Origin: Desulfosarcina ovata subsp. ovata
GTDB lineage: Bacteria > Desulfobacterota > Desulfobacteria > Desulfobacterales > Desulfosarcinaceae
Reading direction: 5' to 3'
Length of the DNA stretch: 64,000 nucleotides
Assembly (NCBI RefSeq): GCF_009689005.1
Contig: NZ_AP021879.1
Location: 1,240,001-1,304,000 of the forward strand
Positions 7,351-16,317 of the stretch are shown in pieces. Position 1 is the stretch's first letter; each line of letters opens with the position of its first letter. The position numbers and the translations under genes were made by a program. Under the pieces are notes generated by a model. The model was not told the DNA's origin, made no database searches, and saw only the letters and a program-made list of their open reading frames with translations.

Positions 7351-8151
7351 TCAGCTTCGTTTTTGCAGACAATCCAATAGTGCCTGGCAGTTTCCGGGCG
7401 CGGTAACCAGCAGATGTTCTTCAATCCGTTCACCGTTCAAGTAATCGTTGAGATAAAATTTTTCACCGCTGGTTTTGAAGATCCGCCCGCCGGCCGCTTC
7501 GACGATCACTCGGGTGGCTGCCAGATCCTGAAAGGTTTCGTTGGCCGTAACCGCTATATCCGCCCGGCCCATGGCCACATAGCATAGATGTGCACCGGTA
7601 CAGCCCAGGTTTCTGATCTTTCCTGGAAACTCGGATAAATAGTAACGGTGAAATCTGGAAAAGGTGAACATCAGGCTTTCGTCATCGATGGCGCGGTCGT
7701 CAGCCATCCGGATCTCCCGTTCTCCCCAGTACGCCTTGCCCCCGGCCTGGGCATAAAACAGGTCGCCGGTGGCGGGCATATAAAACGCACCGAATACGGG
7801 CCAAAAATTTTCGAAAAGGGCTAGCGACATGCCCCATATGGGAATTCCAGCCTGGTAATTGTCCACACCGTCAATGGGATCAAAAATCCAAAGGTATCGG
7901 CGGCTGTCGTGGGTGTATTGTGTATCCGGGGTCCGACTGGTAAACATCTGGTGATCAGGATAGGATTGATCCAGGCCCTGTCTGAACCGTTGACTGATCT
8001 GAAGCTCAGCCCGGGTGATCAGGCCTTCGTCAAACTTGGCCGCGCTGCCGCCCTTGCTAAAACTCTCCAGCGCAATTTGTCCGGCACCGCGAATGGCGTT
8101 GAGGGCAAACGCCGTCAACGCTTCGATCCCATGGCTTGGCTCCTTTGTCAT
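7351..8151 (-). CDS. Inositol-monophosphatase-family protein with altered metal site
   Basis: A 266-residue member of the FIG/IMPase superfamily. The signature WIFDPIDGVDNYQAGIP matches the DPIDGTxNF metal-binding motif, and FQDLAATRVIVEAAGG matches the second motif (WDxAA). The expected GEE motif about 20 residues before DPIDG is absent; the equivalent segment reads HQMFTSRTPD, so one metal-binding Glu is missing. Activity on sugar or nucleotide phosphates is therefore uncertain. The start has AGGAGATGCT before ATG 8151. Repeat B copy 2 lies in its upstream region. Confidence 0.8.
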   Translation of the reverse strand: MTKEPSHGIEALTAFALNAIRGAGQIALESFSKGGSAAKFDEGLITRAELQISQRFRQGLDQSYPDHQMFTSRTPDTQYTHDSRRYLWIFDPIDGVDNYQAGIPIWGMSLALFENFWPVFGAFYMPATGDLFYAQAGGKAYWGEREIRMADDRAIDDESLMFTFSRFHRYYLSEFPGKIRNLGCTGAHLCYVAMGRADIAVTANETFQDLAATRVIVEAAGGRIFKTSGEKFYLNDYLNGERIEEHLLVTAPGNCQALLDCLQKRS

Positions 8152-8213
8152 AGCATCTCCTGGTTATTGGGTGGATGGCTTTCATGGCAAACGGATATGG
8201 CCGAGCAAGGATA

Positions 8214-8319
8214 TACAGCATTCAAGATAATGTTTTTGGGCTGCGTTATCGGTCGTCGCAGTATTACAATACGGCTCCCTCCCTCTGGCCTTGCCAAAAA
8301 CATTATCTTAAAAACTATA
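8214..8319. repeat. Repeat B copy 2 (inverted relative to copies 1 and 3)
   Basis: It has the same 106-bp element structure as 3837-3942, in reverse orientation. The core and both arms are recognisable (TTCAAGATAATGTTTTTGG at left, CCAAAAACATTATCTTA at right). It lies between the IMPase-like gene and the FmdB-type gene. Confidence 0.85.
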
Positions 8320-8515
8320 GGAAAAGCGTGCCATACCCCGAACACGGGTCGCCGTTGTCAGAAGAAGAGGACTTCTGGACCATGGTGCCTGCATACGAGC
8401 GGGCCTGAATGTCAGGTGTGTTTTCAAATAGTGGTGACAGGACTGTATACGATGTCCGGCGGGAAAAGAGCGGTTTCTGCCCCGAGACTTCCCAACGGTG
8501 ATCGGGGCACGCCGG

Positions 8516-8698
8516 TTATTTCTTCGATGAGGCGTACCCGTCTGCGTACCAACCACCGCCTTTTAATTCAAAGCTGCAGGCAGAAATGATTTTTTTTGCC
8601 TGTTGGTGGCACTTGGGGCACTCAATCGTCTGTGTATCCATTCTGACCAGTTCTTCGGTGATGTGACCACACTTGCACTGAAACTCGTAAACCGGCAT
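8516..8698 (-). CDS. FmdB-family zinc-ribbon protein
   Basis: A 60-residue protein, MPVYEFQCKCGHITEE onward, with CKCG and CPKCH pairs forming a zinc ribbon and the usual family tail ending in a Tyr/Gly/Ser-rich stretch (GGGWYADGY). FmdB proteins are small putative regulators of unknown mechanism. ATG 8698 is chosen for the family start and the AAAGGACAG upstream. Transcribed alone. Confidence 0.9.
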   Translation of the reverse strand: MPVYEFQCKCGHITEELVRMDTQTIECPKCHQQAKKIISACSFELKGGGWYADGYASSKK

Positions 8699-8828
8699 CT
8701 GTCTGTCCTTTCTGAATCTGTGATGAGATTGTCCGGGCCGACTGTTTGAAGTTGAAACCAATCGCCCGATCAATCTTTTAATTTAATCCCCTTTGATAGG
8801 CATGTCAAGCTCCGATCACGCCGTGCAC

Positions 8829-8844
8829 AGGGCAATCGCATGTA
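8829..8844. repeat. Solo end of repeat C
   Basis: AGGGCAATCGCATGTA is identical to the left terminus of the repeat-C element at 33227. No other part of that element follows, so this is an end fragment. Confidence 0.55.
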
Positions 8845-8886
8845 GATTTCCGGGTTGCTTTTCTTCCTAAAATTAGAGCGTCCATG

Positions 8887-8990
8887 AATGTCAAAGACCA
8901 AATGAAAAATGTCAAATGGTGGTATTCTATCTATTTTGAAATCGATTTCATCCTTCATTTGACATTTGGGCTTTGGCATTTGGCATTTTT
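8887..8990. repeat. Palindromic low-complexity repeat (CAAATG/CATTTG type)
   Basis: AAATGTCAAATG at 8907-8918 and its complement CATTTGACATTT at 8956-8967 flank a 37-bp loop. Degenerate CCAAATG/CATTTGG units surround them. Similar units occur at 40947-40975. The 8699-9096 interval holds nothing else apart from the repeat-C end at 8829 and the flanking gene starts or ends. Confidence 0.6.
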
Positions 8991-9096
8991 CCACTTTCGG
9001 GAATGGTGCGTGTTCAGGAACGGCCGGTTTTTGATTTTACTTGCGATCGCCATGACGCCGTGCATCCACCGCATCCCGGGTTGGCATTAACGAAAT

Positions 9097-11748
9097 TTAT
9101 CCCTCGCTATTGGCAACGGTTTTAATCGTCTCCTGCTGCTGCGGCCGCCAATGCAGAAAGCGGCCTCTCATCCACGGAAACCCACTGACCAGGGCAACCA
9201 GCAGGGTGGCGGCGTAAGGCAGGGCTTGAACCACCAGCACAATGACCCACAGGTTCATATCCAGAGTGTCCATTTTCTGCAGCAGACCGATCGTAGTGGC
9301 TGCACTGAGCATGGCGGCAAGCAGGAAAATCTCCTCCAGGGAAACCATCAGCGACTGTGTCAATAGCGACAGTTTGCCTGTTTTGGCCATTTTGGGAGTT
9401 CGGTAAAATGGCTTGTCACGGGTAACGAAGCCCGCCAGCACCGCATTGGCAATGGTGTGGGAAAGTGCCAGCCCCGCGGCCGCGGCCGCTACGGTCTGTG
9501 CCAGGGTTGCATTTACGCGGGTCCGATAAAGGTAGACGACTTTACCGATTTTGAAAGTAAATAGGGCCAGTGGCAAAATCGAGAAGATCACCAGTGGCGG
9601 ATCAATATGCAGGGGGTCGATAATCATGGCCAGGGACCACAACAGGGCGGCCACATTAAAAAAAAGGTTGGCGCCGTCGGCCAGCCAGGGAAGCCAGCCG
9701 GCAATGAAATGATAGCGCTGTCCGTTGCGCAGTTGGCTTTTTTTGCTGCCGGACAGGAACTTGGCATGCCGGCGCAGGATCTGCACGGCCCCGTAAGCCC
9801 AGCGGTAGCGCTGTTTTTTGTAGTCGGCAAAGGTGTCGGGCATCAGTCCGCGCCCATAGGAACGGGGAATGTAGGCCGCCTCATAACCGTGTTCGAAAAT
9901 CCTCAGCCCCAACTCGGCATCTTCGGTAATGGACCACTCACTCCAGCCATCAATGGATTCCAGGACCGACCGCCGGATCAGGGTCATGGTGCCATGCTGG
10001 ATGATGGCGTTACGCTCATTGCGGGTCACCATGCCAATAAAGAAGAATCCCCGGTATTCGGCATAGCACATCGATTTGAAAGCATTTAATTCCCCGTCCC
10101 GGTAATCCTGGGGTGCCTGTACGATCCCGACTTTGGGTTCCTTGAACTGGGGCACCAGATCCCTGAGCCAGTTGGGGGCCACCTGGTAATCACTGTCGAT
10201 CACGGCAATGATCTGGGCGGCGGCGTTGGTCCGTGAGAGGGCAAAGTTCAACGCGCCGGCCTTAAACCCCGCCAGCGGGTTGACATGAAAAAAACGGAAG
10301 CGGGCACCCAGGCTGTGGCAATGTTCGGCCACCGGCTTCCATACCCCGGAATCCCGGGTGTTGTTGTCCACCACCAGGACCTCAAAACGGGGATAATCCA
10401 AGGTGGCCAGGGCATTTAAGGTATCGATCACCATCTCCGGCGGCTCGTTGTAGGCCGGCACATGGATGGAAACCATGGGCAATTGGTCATCGTCGAGGGT
10501 CACGGGCCGGAAAGAGCGCCGCAAACGGATGATCCAGCGCGCCTCGGCCCACTCATGGGCCTCGGTCAGCAGTACCACGATGACGCCGATCATCCCGCTG
10601 ATCATCACCAGCCCCACAATGACCGTTCCCACGGTCAGATACTGATGGATATAATCGTAGACCACCCACACCGCCCCTGAAGCGGCGGCAAACACCAGCA
10701 CGGCAAGAAACCCCCGCCCCCGGTCACTCAGGGAATGGCTGTCAATCAACAGAACGGCAAACGTAATCAAGGCGATGAAGACCGACAGACCGGCCAGCCG
10801 GGTCCAGTTGGGAATCGGCACAATAGGCCGGGTGAAAGGAAACTTTTCCTGGCGGGCCACGTCATAAACACCCCAGTAGGCGCCCACGGCACCTTCGGTG
10901 TCCCGTTTCCAGGGTTGGTCGAAGGCCTCCATGATGTAGTAGATGTAATTTTCCTGCTGGGCGCGATCGAGGAACCGCCTGAGAAACACCGCCTGGTTGG
11001 CCGGCGAGGCCACCGCCGACTGTCGGGTGCGGCCGTTGCTGGGCCAGCCCACCTCGGCGATGATGATGGGCTTGCCCGGAAACAGTTCTTTGAGCAGGTC
11101 TATCTTTTCGACTACGAAATCCACGGCCCGGTCGATATGGACACCCTCCCAGTAGGGCAGCATGTGCACCGCGATATAATCGACGTGCTCGGCCAGTTCA
11201 TGGTACTTGACCCACACATGCCAGGGCTCGGCCGTACTCACGGGGACATCCAGGGCGGCCCGCGCCTCGTCCAGGTACACGGCGAGTTCCTCTGGGGTCA
11301 ACTCCCCACGCAGAATCGCCTCGTTGCCCACCACCGCCCGCACGATATTGGTGCTTCGGGCTGCGGTTTCAAGAAAGATCTGCATATCTTTGCGATTGCG
11401 TTCGTGGTTTCCGTCGATCCATACGCCGAAGGCCACATTGAGGTGGTATTTTTTGGCCATTTCAGGAATCCGGAACAGCTTATCCTCCACCGTGTAGGTA
11501 CGGATGGCATGAGTTTTCCCCTCCAGCAACGCCAGGTCGGACTCGATGTCGCTTTCGTCCGGATAGATCTTTTCAAGCGGACTCTGCCCCTCGTGGAGCG
11601 GTGAAAAAGAGAACCCCTGAATGCGCGGGGGCCAGGGTGGCTCCTGCTCCGGCCGATTGGCCAGGGCCCATACACTGACGGCCAGAATCGCAATGGCCAG
11701 AGCGATAAGCACAGTGGACATCCTCATACCTGCTACATCCCTTCCCAT
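9097..11748 (-). CDS. GH17-GT2 fusion: membrane beta-glucan synthase/transglycosylase (NdvB-like)
   Basis: An 883-residue membrane protein. After an N-terminal anchor (about 10-28) comes a GH17 glucanase-like domain (about 40-320) with the acid/base region VVGNEAILRGE and nucleophile region AEVGWPSNG. Two or three membrane helices follow, then a family 2 glycosyltransferase (about 425-660) with VPAYNEPPEMV, AVIDSDYQV and the processive QRYRWAYGA motif, then more membrane helices. This order is known from beta-1,3-glucan synthases of the NdvB type, where the GH17 part remodels the chain. The start is uncertain: ATG 11748, or an internal ATG at about 11727 next to the hydrophobic segment. A secreted glycosidase is encoded divergently 276 bp away, suggesting one glucan locus. 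Confidence 0.85.
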   Translation of the reverse strand: MGRDVAGMRMSTVLIALAIAILAVSVWALANRPEQEPPWPPRIQGFSFSPLHEGQSPLEKIYPDESDIESDLALLEGKTHAIRTYTVEDKLFRIPEMAKKYHLNVAFGVWIDGNHERNRKDMQIFLETAARSTNIVRAVVGNEAILRGELTPEELAVYLDEARAALDVPVSTAEPWHVWVKYHELAEHVDYIAVHMLPYWEGVHIDRAVDFVVEKIDLLKELFPGKPIIIAEVGWPSNGRTRQSAVASPANQAVFLRRFLDRAQQENYIYYIMEAFDQPWKRDTEGAVGAYWGVYDVARQEKFPFTRPIVPIPNWTRLAGLSVFIALITFAVLLIDSHSLSDRGRGFLAVLVFAAASGAVWVVYDYIHQYLTVGTVIVGLVMISGMIGVIVVLLTEAHEWAEARWIIRLRRSFRPVTLDDDQLPMVSIHVPAYNEPPEMVIDTLNALATLDYPRFEVLVVDNNTRDSGVWKPVAEHCHSLGARFRFFHVNPLAGFKAGALNFALSRTNAAAQIIAVIDSDYQVAPNWLRDLVPQFKEPKVGIVQAPQDYRDGELNAFKSMCYAEYRGFFFIGMVTRNERNAIIQHGTMTLIRRSVLESIDGWSEWSITEDAELGLRIFEHGYEAAYIPRSYGRGLMPDTFADYKKQRYRWAYGAVQILRRHAKFLSGSKKSQLRNGQRYHFIAGWLPWLADGANLFFNVAALLWSLAMIIDPLHIDPPLVIFSILPLALFTFKIGKVVYLYRTRVNATLAQTVAAAAAGLALSHTIANAVLAGFVTRDKPFYRTPKMAKTGKLSLLTQSLMVSLEEIFLLAAMLSAATTIGLLQKMDTLDMNLWVIVLVVQALPYAATLLVALVSGFPWMRGRFLHWRPQQQETIKTVANSEG

Positions 11749-12024
11749 CTGTCTATCTTAACGGGCATAGACCGCAACCCGATTAATCCGTGCACCTGGC
11801 CGAAACGGCCTCCTCGCTTGCCGCAAAACGATTCAAAACCACCATCATTGCTTTGCAACGCCCTCAAGTTTTTTTGCCCAGGGAACGATAACAACAATGT
11901 GACGAATTCGTAAAAAATGGCTCATCAATAACAGAGCCTCTCGGTTGGCTGAGAGACGTTCACGAGGCCGCGGAAATGATCGATAAGCCGAGGAAATTCC
12001 CTGGAGCAAGGAGATCCAGAAATC

Positions 12025-13473
12025 ATGTTTAAGCGCCTTGCCTCTAAAAAACAACGTCTTTTTGTGATGATCGGCCTTTGCCTGCTGATATCGGATATCG
12101 TTGCGGGTACGGGCCGCGCCTCGGACGCCCCGATGGTGCCATCGCCGGAAATCGCGTCACCGGTCACAACGGAAAACGATTCCGGGCCGATTCCCGTTTC
12201 CATCCAACGTGACGAAAACGGTTACCGGCTGTACCGCGCCGGCCATCCCTATTTCATTAAAGGCATCGGCGGTCGGCAATATTTAACCATGGCGGCCGAA
12301 TCCGGAGCCAATTCGGTCCGTACCTGGGCCAGCCATGATGCCGGCGGAATCCTGGACCGTGCAGATCGCCAGCAAATGACCGTCATGTTGGGCATCTGGC
12401 TTTCCCACAAGCGATCGGACTATCTGGATGGTGCCTACAGAAAACGCAAAGTGGATGAAGTCCAACGTCTTTTGAACAATCACAAAAACCATCCGGCGCT
12501 GTTGATCTGGGCCCTGGGCAACGAAATCAACCTGCAGGGGGCCAATACCCCGGAAGCCTGGCAGTTCGTCGAGCAGTTGGCCCGGCTCATAAAAAGCCAG
12601 GACCCCTATCACCCCGTCATCAGCGTCGTTGCCTTCGATCACCTGTCGGTGGCGAATATCGCCGTTCACGCCCCAAGTCTGGACGCGGTCGGCATCAATG
12701 CCTATGGTGCGCTCTCCGATGTTCGCAAGATGATCGACAGCACCGCGTATAACGGCCCCTATATCATCACCGAGTGGGGGGTAGACGGCCATTGGGAAGC
12801 TCGCCGTACGGTCTGGGGACGTCCCATTGAACCCACCAGCGCGGAAAAAGTCCGGTACCACATCGACCGCTACCGGGAAAACATCCTAGACAACCGTGAC
12901 CGCTGCATCGGCTCCTATGTGTTCCTCTGGGGGCAAAAGCAGGAACGGACTCCCACCTGGTACAGTATGTTTATCGAAAATCTGCCCGGCGGTGAGATGC
13001 TAGCGGCCTCATGCCCTACCGTGGATGCGATGCACTTCAACTGGTCCGGACACTGGCCGGCCAATCAGGCACCGGCGGTGGCATCCATGACCGTTAACGA
13101 CAAGGTGGCCGGCGGGGATGTCCGACTCAATCCCGGCGAAGCCTTTGTCGCCCGGGTGGCGGCATCCGATCCGGATGATGACGGTTTGCGCTATGTCTGG
13201 CAAATAATGGAGGAGCCATCCGAACTCAGCATCGGCGGCGCCCATGAGCCCCTCCCCGGTGTGCTGGGTGATGTGGTTGACGGGCATTTCCCGGAATTTA
13301 TGTTCAATGCGCCGAACAAATCCGGTGAATACCGGTTGTTTGTCTATGTCCTCGATCAGAACGGGCACGTCGGCACCGCCAATTTCCCTTTTGCAGTAAA
13401 CATCCCTTCATCATTAAAAGCCGACACCAACCCGCCTGTTCCGGAAAACAACACGTCGATACCGCCGTCGTAA
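12025..13473 (+). CDS. Secreted TIM-barrel glycoside hydrolase (GH2/GH5-like clan A)
   Basis: A 482-residue protein with a signal peptide (basic start, then FVMIGLCLLISDIVAG). The catalytic barrel spans about 65-340. IWALGNEINLQG carries the acid/base Glu after Asn, and YIITEWGVDGHWE carries the nucleophile Glu, as in clan GH-A. A C-terminal beta-sandwich of about 110 residues follows (DPDDDGLRYVWQI is typical of PKD/Ig-like folds). ATG 12025 is preceded by AAGGAGATCC. It is divergent from the GH17-GT2 synthase, so it probably trims, releases or transfers the glucan outside the cytoplasm (inference). The exact GH family is not certain. Confidence 0.75.
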   Translation: MFKRLASKKQRLFVMIGLCLLISDIVAGTGRASDAPMVPSPEIASPVTTENDSGPIPVSIQRDENGYRLYRAGHPYFIKGIGGRQYLTMAAESGANSVRTWASHDAGGILDRADRQQMTVMLGIWLSHKRSDYLDGAYRKRKVDEVQRLLNNHKNHPALLIWALGNEINLQGANTPEAWQFVEQLARLIKSQDPYHPVISVVAFDHLSVANIAVHAPSLDAVGINAYGALSDVRKMIDSTAYNGPYIITEWGVDGHWEARRTVWGRPIEPTSAEKVRYHIDRYRENILDNRDRCIGSYVFLWGQKQERTPTWYSMFIENLPGGEMLAASCPTVDAMHFNWSGHWPANQAPAVASMTVNDKVAGGDVRLNPGEAFVARVAASDPDDDGLRYVWQIMEEPSELSIGGAHEPLPGVLGDVVDGHFPEFMFNAPNKSGEYRLFVYVLDQNGHVGTANFPFAVNIPSSLKADTNPPVPENNTSIPPS

Positions 13474-13613
13474 GTCTCGAAGAACGAAAACAAGCAATGC
13501 AGTGAAGGTCAAAACCGGCTTGCGTCTCACCTTGCAGCCCCACTTAAGGATATTATTTTTTTGAATTTGGATTTGGATACAAAGGAAGAAACCTGCAACG
13601 GACGGATATGTTG

Positions 13614-14936
13614 TCAGGCAGACTTGGGCAGATAGAGTTGAATGCGGGTTCCTTTTCCCGTTTGCGAGTCAACATGGATCCAGCCCTTATGGCGTTTGAC
13701 GATACCGGAGACCGCGGCCATGCTTAATCCCCTACCCTGAAATTTGGTTGAATAGAAAGGCTCGAACAGCCGGCGCAAAGTATCGCCATCCATTCCCGAC
13801 CCGTTATCCTCGAAGGCAATGGACATATATTCGCCGGGTGCGAGTTCGTTTTTCATCTCTTCCGGTAGATCGTTCCATGGAAACAGCCGGCTGCTGATCC
13901 GAATGAGCCCTTTTTCAGGAATCGCTTCATCCGCATTGGCGATGATGGCCAGGATGGCCGTCCGCATCTGAATCAGATCAACGTTAACGGTGGTGGATTC
14001 ATCAGCTAGGTCAACCTGCAGGTCTACCGTCGCTTTGATGGCGCGTTTGATTTCCGGTACGATTTCGGTGAACAGAGTGTTGATGGTCATGACCTGATTG
14101 GCGATAAATGTGCCTCCGCGTGCGTAGGCCAGCAGTTGACTGGTCAAACTTGACATCCGTTCAATGACCGGACGGGTTCGCTCGATGTGGGTCATGACCT
14201 TGGCGTCTCCATCGGCGAACATGGATATGAGATCAATCTTACCTGTTAATACTTGAAGCGCATTGTTGAACTGGTGAGCGACTCCCCCAGCCAATGCAGC
14301 GATGGCCTCCATATTCTGGGCCGTTAACAGCTGTTTTTCATATTGGAGCAGTTGACGGGTTTTCCGCTCGACCTCATCTTCCAGGTCCTGCTGCTGTTTT
14401 CGCAGCATTGACGAATAGATTAGGCTTTCGATGCCATTGGATGCATTACGAAGGATAATGGATACAATTTCCAATGAAGCAGTGTTAAGATTCGACATTT
14501 GAGACGGAAAAATCCCGATAAACAGCCCCCTGATTCGCGCATAGGTTGCCATTACATGGAGCAGGACTTTACGTTGACCGTCCTTGGAATTCAACGTGAT
14601 CCCCCGCCGTTCACGGATCGCCCAGGCAACGAATCCATTATCGATCATAAACGCCAGTTCCGCTTCCAGAAAAGCTTTTTCATCAACCGGCATACATTGG
14701 CAAATCTGCAAATCGGACGTCTTCTCATCCACAAGACAGATGGCACAGGAATCGAAGCGAATGATGCGCTTGATGCGTTTGATCGTTTCCCCTGCGATCG
14801 CTTCGGGTGTGCATTCACGGCTGACTTCTTCTTGAAAGTCACCCAACGTCAGGGCATATTCAAGGGCATTGTGAATAGACCGAAGGCGGTCTTCTTGAGG
14901 GTCCCCATTCAACATCGCTTTTTCGCCCGTGACCAT
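13614..14936 (-). CDS. GAF-type sensor histidine kinase (soluble)
   Basis: A 440-residue kinase without membrane segments. A GAF-like sensor spans about 35-180, then a coiled coil (KQQQDLEDEVERKTRQLLQ), the phosphoacceptor region GGVAHQFNNALQ near 220, and the ATPase domain with N box IIANADEAIP, G1 FEDNGSGMD and a final GRGLSMAAVSGIVKRHKG. The H box has Gln after His where this subfamily usually has Asp (HDFNN). No receiver domain is fused. It starts 14 bp downstream of the HDOD gene, with CGGAGTTCG before ATG, so the two are co-transcribed. The cognate regulator is unknown. Confidence 0.85.
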   Translation of the reverse strand: MVTGEKAMLNGDPQEDRLRSIHNALEYALTLGDFQEEVSRECTPEAIAGETIKRIKRIIRFDSCAICLVDEKTSDLQICQCMPVDEKAFLEAELAFMIDNGFVAWAIRERRGITLNSKDGQRKVLLHVMATYARIRGLFIGIFPSQMSNLNTASLEIVSIILRNASNGIESLIYSSMLRKQQQDLEDEVERKTRQLLQYEKQLLTAQNMEAIAALAGGVAHQFNNALQVLTGKIDLISMFADGDAKVMTHIERTRPVIERMSSLTSQLLAYARGGTFIANQVMTINTLFTEIVPEIKRAIKATVDLQVDLADESTTVNVDLIQMRTAILAIIANADEAIPEKGLIRISSRLFPWNDLPEEMKNELAPGEYMSIAFEDNGSGMDGDTLRRLFEPFYSTKFQGRGLSMAAVSGIVKRHKGWIHVDSQTGKGTRIQLYLPKSA

Positions 14937-14950
14937 AAAACGAACTCCGA

Positions 14951-16177
14951 TTATTGATTACTGAAAATGGCATCCATCGGTCCGAATTGATGAACAATTT
15001 GACGAAAAACCATTTTGATGCTCTCCTTGGATTTCACCACTTGACCCAGAACAGAACAGTCAAAATGGGGGACGGATCGCTCACCACTGCTGCCGATAGC
15101 GAGTCCATGGGCAATGATATCCGCCACGTGGACGATCCCTGCCGTCTTTGGATCGGGTGCGCTGCCGGGTGCGTGGTGGTGCACGATGTTGGCAGTCAAA
15201 TCACCGGGAAGGTTCCATTTTTTCAGTAACACCGTTGCAACTTGGGGATGGCTCAATCCAAGGATCTTTTTCTCGGCCTGAAATATGGATGTGTCGGAAG
15301 AAAAACCCACTCCCAGGCAGGCTTTTGCATGCTCCGGATAATATTTATATAAAATCAATTTGCCGACATCGTGCAATAATCCCGAAACAAACAACTGTTC
15401 GGTCTGCGCCATATTGTTCTGGGCCGCCAGTATTCTCGATACCATACCACAAGCCAGGCTATGACGGATAAACGCCTCCATGTTCATGACATCATCGGGA
15501 ATATCCTGAAACGCCTGCATAACACAGATGCCGAGGGCCAACCCGCTGATTTCTTTCGTTCCAATAATGGTCACGGCACGGGATATGCGGTCAATCTTGG
15601 ACGGAAAGCCATAATATGCGGAGTTGACAATTTTCAATAGCATGGCGGCCAGGCTGGGGCTCCTGGAAACAACTTGAGCGACATCGTTCGAGGTTGCCAA
15701 TGGGTCGGCAATGACCTGGTTCAGTTCTGAAATGATCGTCGGTGCATCCGGCAGTTTGATATCGGTTTGATCAATCTGTTTTTTAAGTTTTTCAGGTTTA
15801 CCCAACGTTTGGCCATCCGGTAAAATTTGGCAGGATAATGCATGGCTATCCCCGAATGTGCCTTTTATTCGCTGGATCAACGCGTTTTTGTAAATTTCTT
15901 TCAATATTGGGTGATTGAGGTCGGCTTTCTTGTAGACGAGGTCGATGGACGCTTTTACCATCGCGACCTGTTCATCATCCAGAGGTGGAAGATCGGTGGC
16001 CTTTTCGTCTGTGCTTCCGACGATGCTGACACCCGCGACTCCCCATATTTTTAATATCCGAATATGGTTTTGAGCTATTTTCTGTCCTTTGGACAGCAGC
16101 AAGCGGGTATTCAAGTCATGGACATCGGCGTCCAGGACCATCCCTTGCTTCAAATTTTCGACTGCAATGTAGCCCAT
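14951..16177 (-). CDS. HDOD-domain signalling protein
   Basis: A 408-residue protein. The N-terminal part (KQGMVLDADVHDLNTRLLLSKG) is a segment common in front of HD-GYP/HDOD domains. The HDOD domain covers about 145-345 with LPDAPTIISELNQVIADP, a degenerate HD motif (GLLHDVGKLILY) and IVHHHAPG. HDOD proteins usually lack phosphodiesterase activity and act as signalling adaptors. ATG 16177 is preferred; a TTG six codons upstream is possible. It is co-transcribed with the downstream histidine kinase. Confidence 0.85.
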   Translation of the reverse strand: MGYIAVENLKQGMVLDADVHDLNTRLLLSKGQKIAQNHIRILKIWGVAGVSIVGSTDEKATDLPPLDDEQVAMVKASIDLVYKKADLNHPILKEIYKNALIQRIKGTFGDSHALSCQILPDGQTLGKPEKLKKQIDQTDIKLPDAPTIISELNQVIADPLATSNDVAQVVSRSPSLAAMLLKIVNSAYYGFPSKIDRISRAVTIIGTKEISGLALGICVMQAFQDIPDDVMNMEAFIRHSLACGMVSRILAAQNNMAQTEQLFVSGLLHDVGKLILYKYYPEHAKACLGVGFSSDTSIFQAEKKILGLSHPQVATVLLKKWNLPGDLTANIVHHHAPGSAPDPKTAGIVHVADIIAHGLAIGSSGERSVPHFDCSVLGQVVKSKESIKMVFRQIVHQFGPMDAIFSNQ

Positions 16178-16317
16178 GGAATCCGGCCTGATCAATTTTG
16201 GTCCAATGCCTCGCCAGGCGGCACTGAATTACATATTATCGCCTCTACGTTGCAGTATCGTCATAATGCACTAATACTTGACCATGTTTTTCAAGCCTGG
16301 TGGGATTGTATGCGGGA

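Noticed and set aside
11930..12010. Possible c-di-GMP riboswitch before the secreted glycosidase
   Set aside because: A small CTCTC/GAGAG hairpin is present but the conserved GEMM core and tetraloop receptor are not.
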